Position numbers and translations under genes: made by a program. Below are positions 6,543 to 8,742 of a DNA stretch of 8,742 bases, one piece after another. Source of the DNA: Croceicoccus sp. (GTDB lineage Bacteria > Pseudomonadota > Alphaproteobacteria > Sphingomonadales > Sphingomonadaceae); NCBI GenBank assembly GCA_029936705.1, contig JAPYSD010000112.1, forward strand, positions 1 to 8,742, written 5' to 3'. Position 1 is the stretch's first letter. Every line of letters begins with the position of its first letter. The notes under the pieces were generated by a model, which saw nothing but the letters and a program-made list of their open reading frames with translations, ran no database searches and was not told the DNA's origin.

Positions 6543-6851
6543 TCAGAGCTCCAGGCATCGATGCGCCAGTCAATGCCAGCGTGCCAGTGTTATAGGATGC
6601 GATGCCTCGGTTGGAGAAATGGGGATGGTGGGCTGTAGTGGATCCGAGGAGATGCGGGCGACTGCTTTTGCGGCTCAGCCTACGAAGCCAGCGCGTATTC
6701 TGCGCAAATGAGCTTGGATGGCTGATGAGCATCGGTCGTGAGCCCCTCGTTCATATCATCCAAATTGCGAGCCTGAAGAACGTCGAGATCGAGGTGGCGT
6801 AGGTTGGCGTTCTCATTGGTCGAGGCGACCTGGCGCCTTACGCCCTTCCCC
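6543..6851. other. Intergenic stretch upstream of the four-gene operon; no confident gene
   Basis: This stretch of about 310 bases should contain the promoter of the operon starting at 6542, but I find no convincing -35/-10 pair on the minus strand. TATAAC occurs at about 6590-6595 and TTGACT at 6573-6568, neither with a good partner. A minus-strand frame from a GTG at 6883 to a stop at 6680 would give 67 residues. Its second half ('LDLDVLQARNLDDMNEG') looks protein-like, but no ribosome binding site precedes it, so it is either a decayed gene or chance. Confidence 0.5.
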
Positions 6852-6930
6852 TCATCAAAAAATAAAATTGAAAATTCTGACACGGTTAGAAGGGTTATAC
6901 GGGTTAAAGGGACTGTTAAGACAGTTACCC
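6852..6930. repeat. AT-rich stretch with three 9-bp repeats and a small inverted repeat
   Basis: Bases 6852-6879 are mostly A and T. They are followed by three GGTTA cores exactly nine bases apart (6884, 6893, 6902), within 9-mers that start at 6882, 6891 and 6900 (for example AGGGTTATA). An inverted repeat, ACTGT-TAAG-ACAGT, occupies 6912-6925. This lies about 55 bases before the phased iterons. An AT-rich stretch with short tandem repeats beside iterons is the usual layout of a DNA-unwinding element. I see no good DnaA box (TTATCCACA) in or next to it. Confidence 0.45.
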
Positions 6931-6983
6931 GCGCGCAGATTGTCAGGTGTCGCTAGAGAATCAACGAGTCGCCAGATCGCGTG

Positions 6984-7109
6984 CGTGTGTGAAATCCCGC
7001 ATATCCGTGTGTGGAATCCCGAACCGAGCGTGGGCGAAATCCCGATGACTTGTGGGCGATATCCCGCTTCTTTGTGGGTGAAATCCCGATGGGTGTGTGT
7101 GAAATCCCG
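6984..7109 (+). repeat. Six helically phased direct iterons
   Basis: Six copies of a 16-mer close to CGTGTGTGAAATCCCG occur at 6984-6999, 7006-7021, 7029-7044, 7051-7066, 7073-7088 and 7094-7109. Start-to-start distances are 22, 23, 22, 22 and 21 bases, about two helical turns, so bound proteins would lie on one face of the DNA. Variation is mostly at positions 1 and 6-8 (TGT, GGC, GGT) with single changes elsewhere, while ATCCCG is invariant. This arrangement is typical of initiator-binding iterons in a plasmid oriV; RepA encoded at 8056-8742 is the obvious candidate to bind them. A degenerate additional copy may lie at about 7211-7222. Confidence 0.85.
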
Positions 7110-7496
7110 AATGCTGGAGCCCCCTGCCCGAGATGCGTCATTGATCTTCTGTATCAACCAATTTTGACGTGTCGGGAGGCAAAAATTCTGAGATCCCTGG
7201 GTGAAACAAAACGTGAATCCCGAACTCCACGTGGATGGCTTTCCAAGGGTCGGGATATCACACACGCTTTTGCCGAAAAAAGGCAAAGAATCAGTGTGAT
7301 AGTATGGGCTTGAATTTCTATGAGGAATGGTTTCGGAAGGTTTTGACCAGATTTCAGGCTGGAGCGCGAGGTTTCACTCTGGAAATTGCCTGTCGATCTA
7401 GTTTTGCCGATGCGATCTGCGTGACTTCACACACGCTTTCCGGGAAAAACCGAGGTATTTCAGTCGGTTTTCGACAGGTTAGCGCATAGGTCGATG

Positions 7497-7512
7497 GTTT
7501 GCCGCGGGAAAC
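7497..7512. other. parS-like palindrome, site 1
   Basis: GTTTGCCGCGGGAAAC is a 16-bp near-palindrome with arms GTTT/AAAC around CCGCGG. It fits every fixed position of GTTNNCNGCNGNNAAC, the centromere consensus known from alphaproteobacterial repABC plasmids. ParB-type proteins bind such sites. No parAB genes are within the window. Confidence 0.6.
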
Positions 7513-7680
7513 TATCTTTCGTGTCTAACGTTTTACCCCGAACATCCAAGCGAATGCAGGCCTTTGGGTCTAACACCCTCAAGGGGTGAGGAGGCCTTTC
7601 GGAAGGTTTCGCCCGAAAACTGGTCTTCGACGTGATTTCACACACGTTTTGACGGGGAAAGACCGGGGCTATCACAAGCA

Positions 7681-7696
7681 GTTTCCCGCGGTAAAC
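7681..7696. other. parS-like palindrome, site 2
   Basis: GTTTCCCGCGGTAAAC again fits all fixed positions of GTTNNCNGCNGNNAAC. Its arms are GTTT/AAAC around CCGCGG, with one non-paired base pair outside the core. It lies between the inverted iterons at 7631 and 7708. Confidence 0.6.
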
Positions 7697-7994
7697 CGCT
7701 AGGGCATCGTGACTTCACACACGGTTTTGGCCAAATGGGGCGGATTTTCAGGTCCTAGCCGTACGGGTGGACGCCTGGCTTTAGCCATTTCTCCCGCGCT
7801 GGGCCCCACTCGTGACTTCACACACGGTTTCAGGCGAATTCGGCCTTAGATCAGTGTTTTAGGTCATCAGTGAGCGTGCACTGAGGAGCGAGCCGAACCT
7901 GCCGCTGAGGCCGACGTGACTTCACCCACGGTTTCGGCAAATTAGACGTATATTTCAATGAGGTAAAAATGGGCGACGTCAGGTGGCAAATCGG

Positions 7995-8010
7995 GTTTCT
8001 CGCGGGAAAC
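7995..8010. other. parS-like palindrome, site 3
   Basis: GTTTCTCGCGGGAAAC has perfect GTTTC/GAAAC arms and differs from GTTNNCNGCNGNNAAC only at position 6 (T for C). It lies between the last inverted iteron and the repA stop. Confidence 0.55.
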
Positions 8011-8055
8011 TTCGATCCAGTGGGATAGCACTTAAGCAAACGTCGCTTGGTATCG

Positions 8056-8742
8056 CTATCGGAGCTGGTGCCGAACGCGATCGTAATGACGCTTTGCCCA
8101 TCCGATGAAAGCCTTTTGCCAGTCCGCAGGTTGGCGATCGGCATCGTCTTCTACCCAGGCTTTGAAGTCCTCATGAAGCGCATAGACATCGAGGCCGGGA
8201 CATGAGCTTCGCACGGCTTCTATGGTTTCGGGCTCAAGGAAGCCTTGGGTTGCTTTACCACGTATCCTGGCTTTGAAGCGGCCAACGATATTCTCGACCG
8301 AGACCATTTCTCCGTCGTCGTGATTTGCGGCCGCAGCGGGGCTGGCTGACTTTCGCTTCTTAGCGATGGGAATTACGTCGCCCTTCTCTGGCAGGGCTTC
8401 AACAAGTTTATCGCGGGAAACTTCGTCGAGCGTTTGGGCATCAGATGCTTCGTCGCCCGTGTACACCATCTTGATTTTGAGCTGCCGGCCCTTCTGAATG
8501 GGCGTTAGCTTTATGCCGGGAAGTTCGTTTCGGTTTACGACCTTTAAGAGGTCGCGCTTGAAAAAACGCAAGGGCTGCATGCTTCCCGATTTTTCGTGAA
8601 GAGTTTGCAGGCTAATTTCGAATCCCTTGGATCCGTGGCTACCCGCGTGCTTGCGAGCAACCCGATAAAGCCAGCGATCAAGCCCGCCTTTGAGTGAGAA
8701 GTATCGAGGGTCGATTTTCAGCACACTGCCATTGAGTACGAG
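8056..8742 (-). CDS. repA: Plasmid replication initiator RepA (RPA family), 5' end missing
   Basis: The frame is open to the right edge, so the 228 residues seen are the C-terminal part of a longer protein. The GTG at 8724 reads as an internal Val within '...VLNGSVLKIDPRYF'. The section 'GGLDRWLYRVARKHAG' followed by 'FEISLQTLHEKSGS', 'RFFKRDLLKVV' and 'NELPGIKLTP' is characteristic of the RPA replication initiators of large alphaproteobacterial, especially sphingomonad, plasmids. A low-complexity linker ('KKRKSASPAAAANHDDGE') separates it from a helical C-terminal domain ('ALHEDFKAWVEDDAD', 'DWQKAFIGWAKRHYDRV'). RepA would bind the iterons at 6984-7930 and open the origin. Unusually, these lie downstream of the gene. 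One parS-like site falls within the coding sequence. The family call is strong; the N-terminal DNA-binding part cannot be judged. Confidence 0.88.
   Translation of the reverse strand, partial: LVLNGSVLKIDPRYFSLKGGLDRWLYRVARKHAGSHGSKGFEISLQTLHEKSGSMQPLRFFKRDLLKVVNRNELPGIKLTPIQKGRQLKIKMVYTGDEASDAQTLDEVSRDKLVEALPEKGDVIPIAKKRKSASPAAAANHDDGEMVSVENIVGRFKARIRGKATQGFLEPETIEAVRSSCPGLDVYALHEDFKAWVEDDADRQPADWQKAFIGWAKRHYDRVRHQLR
8406..8421. other. parS-like palindrome, site 4, inside repA
   Basis: GTTTATCGCGGGAAAC differs from the consensus at position 6 only. On the coding strand it covers codons for Val-Ser-Arg-Asp-Lys and the first base of the next codon, so the site is embedded in the repA reading frame. 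Being the fourth copy within 925 bases makes chance less likely, but coding constraint could also explain it. Confidence 0.45.

Larger units (their letters stand above)
7251..7930 (-). repeat. Six dispersed inverted copies of the iteron
   Basis: Read on the plus strand, the 16-mer CGTGACTTCACACACG or a close variant occurs at 7251-7266, 7420-7435, 7631-7646, 7708-7723, 7811-7826 and 7915-7930. Its reverse complement is the phased iteron with small changes. The copy at 7251 (CGGGATATCACACACG) and the one at 7631 (CGTGATTTCACACACG) are intermediate, so both sets are one repeat family. The copy at 7915 has CACCCACG. Spacing is irregular (169, 211, 77, 103 and 104 bases). Each copy is followed by a (G/C)TTT-like start, a G/C-rich and A-rich stretch, and TCA about 25-27 bases later. 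Widely spaced inverted sites could serve copy-number control by RepA binding or by coupling of origins. Confidence 0.8.
6852..8055. other. Probable plasmid replication origin (oriV), downstream of repA
   Basis: This noncoding stretch of about 1.2 kb between the repA stop and the operon holds every expected part of an iteron origin: an AT-rich region, short tandem repeats, six phased iterons and six inverted copies. Three parS-like palindromes are also included. Open frames crossing it follow the repeat periodicity and are not genes. The orientation is unusual in that the main iteron cluster lies about 950 bases beyond the 3' end of repA rather than in front of the gene. The promoter region of repA is outside the window, so further iterons could exist there. 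Confidence 0.75.

Noticed and set aside
6680..6883. A 67-codon minus-strand frame between the operon and the origin.
   Set aside because: The GTG start has no ribosome binding site and lies in the AT-rich part of the origin. The peptide is not recognised. It could be a gene remnant, but this is not supported well enough to call.
6984..7109. Regular repeats that superficially resemble a short CRISPR array.
   Set aside because: The unit is 16 bp with gaps of only 5-7 bp, the copies vary, there are no spacer-length inserts and no cas genes. Initiator iterons fit far better.
6855..7286. A 143-codon minus-strand frame across the iterons, and a 99-codon plus-strand frame (6868-7167) over the same bases.
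   Set aside because: Both read through the 22-bp repeats and give repetitive peptides (for example recurring 'ISHT' and 'GISPT'). Neither has a credible ribosome binding site, and the repeat structure explains them.
7460..7675. A 71-codon minus-strand frame inside the origin.
   Set aside because: It spans inverted iterons and a parS-like site, has no ribosome binding site and no protein-like pattern.
8056..8724. Taking the GTG at 8724 as the true start of repA.
   Set aside because: The frame remains open to the right edge with a sensible sequence before it, and RPA initiators are considerably longer on the N-terminal side.

Overview
The window looks like the replication region and adjoining accessory genes of an alphaproteobacterial plasmid, most likely from the sphingomonad/erythrobacter group. 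The main reason is the protein entering from the right edge. It resembles the replication initiator RepA of the RPA type carried by large sphingomonad plasmids, and it lies beside about 1 kb of noncoding DNA packed with iterons. All convincing genes are on the minus strand, so transcription runs right to left.

Right part (about 6850-8742): the 5'-truncated repA ends at 8056. Beyond its 3' end is a probable oriV. This has an AT-rich stretch and three 9-bp repeats (6852-6930), then six directly repeated 16-bp iterons spaced every 21-23 bp (6984-7109). Six more copies of the same 16-mer follow in the opposite orientation, widely spaced (7251-7930), each trailed by a further semi-conserved segment. 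Interleaved with them, and once inside repA, are four copies of a 16-bp near-palindrome, GTTTnnCGCGGnAAAC. They fit the parS consensus known from repABC plasmids exactly (two) or with one mismatch (two). Origin and centromere therefore seem intermixed; the partition genes are not in the window and may lie past the right edge.

Middle part (6542-3151): four closely spaced genes form a probable operon. They encode a histidine-phosphatase-family enzyme, a CPBP intramembrane glutamic protease, a thermonuclease-type (SNase) protein with all catalytic residues, and a 452-residue protein that looks like a divergent ATP-grasp ligase. Gaps are 19-23 bp, and each start has at least a plausible ribosome binding site.

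Left part (3027-65): a second series on the same strand holds an unrecognised 195-residue protein, a free-standing acyl carrier protein with an intact DSL phosphopantetheine site and a plausible own promoter, an unrecognised 144-residue protein, an unrecognised 147-residue protein, a small secreted cysteine-repeat protein, and a divergent member of a phage/plasmid protein family I associate with DUF7831. A further gene may begin at the left edge.

No rRNA, tRNA, insertion sequence, transposase or CRISPR array is visible. Possible novelty lies in the iteron/parS layout and in the pairing of an atypical ATP-grasp protein with a plasmid-borne acyl carrier protein. A joint function for those two is inference only.
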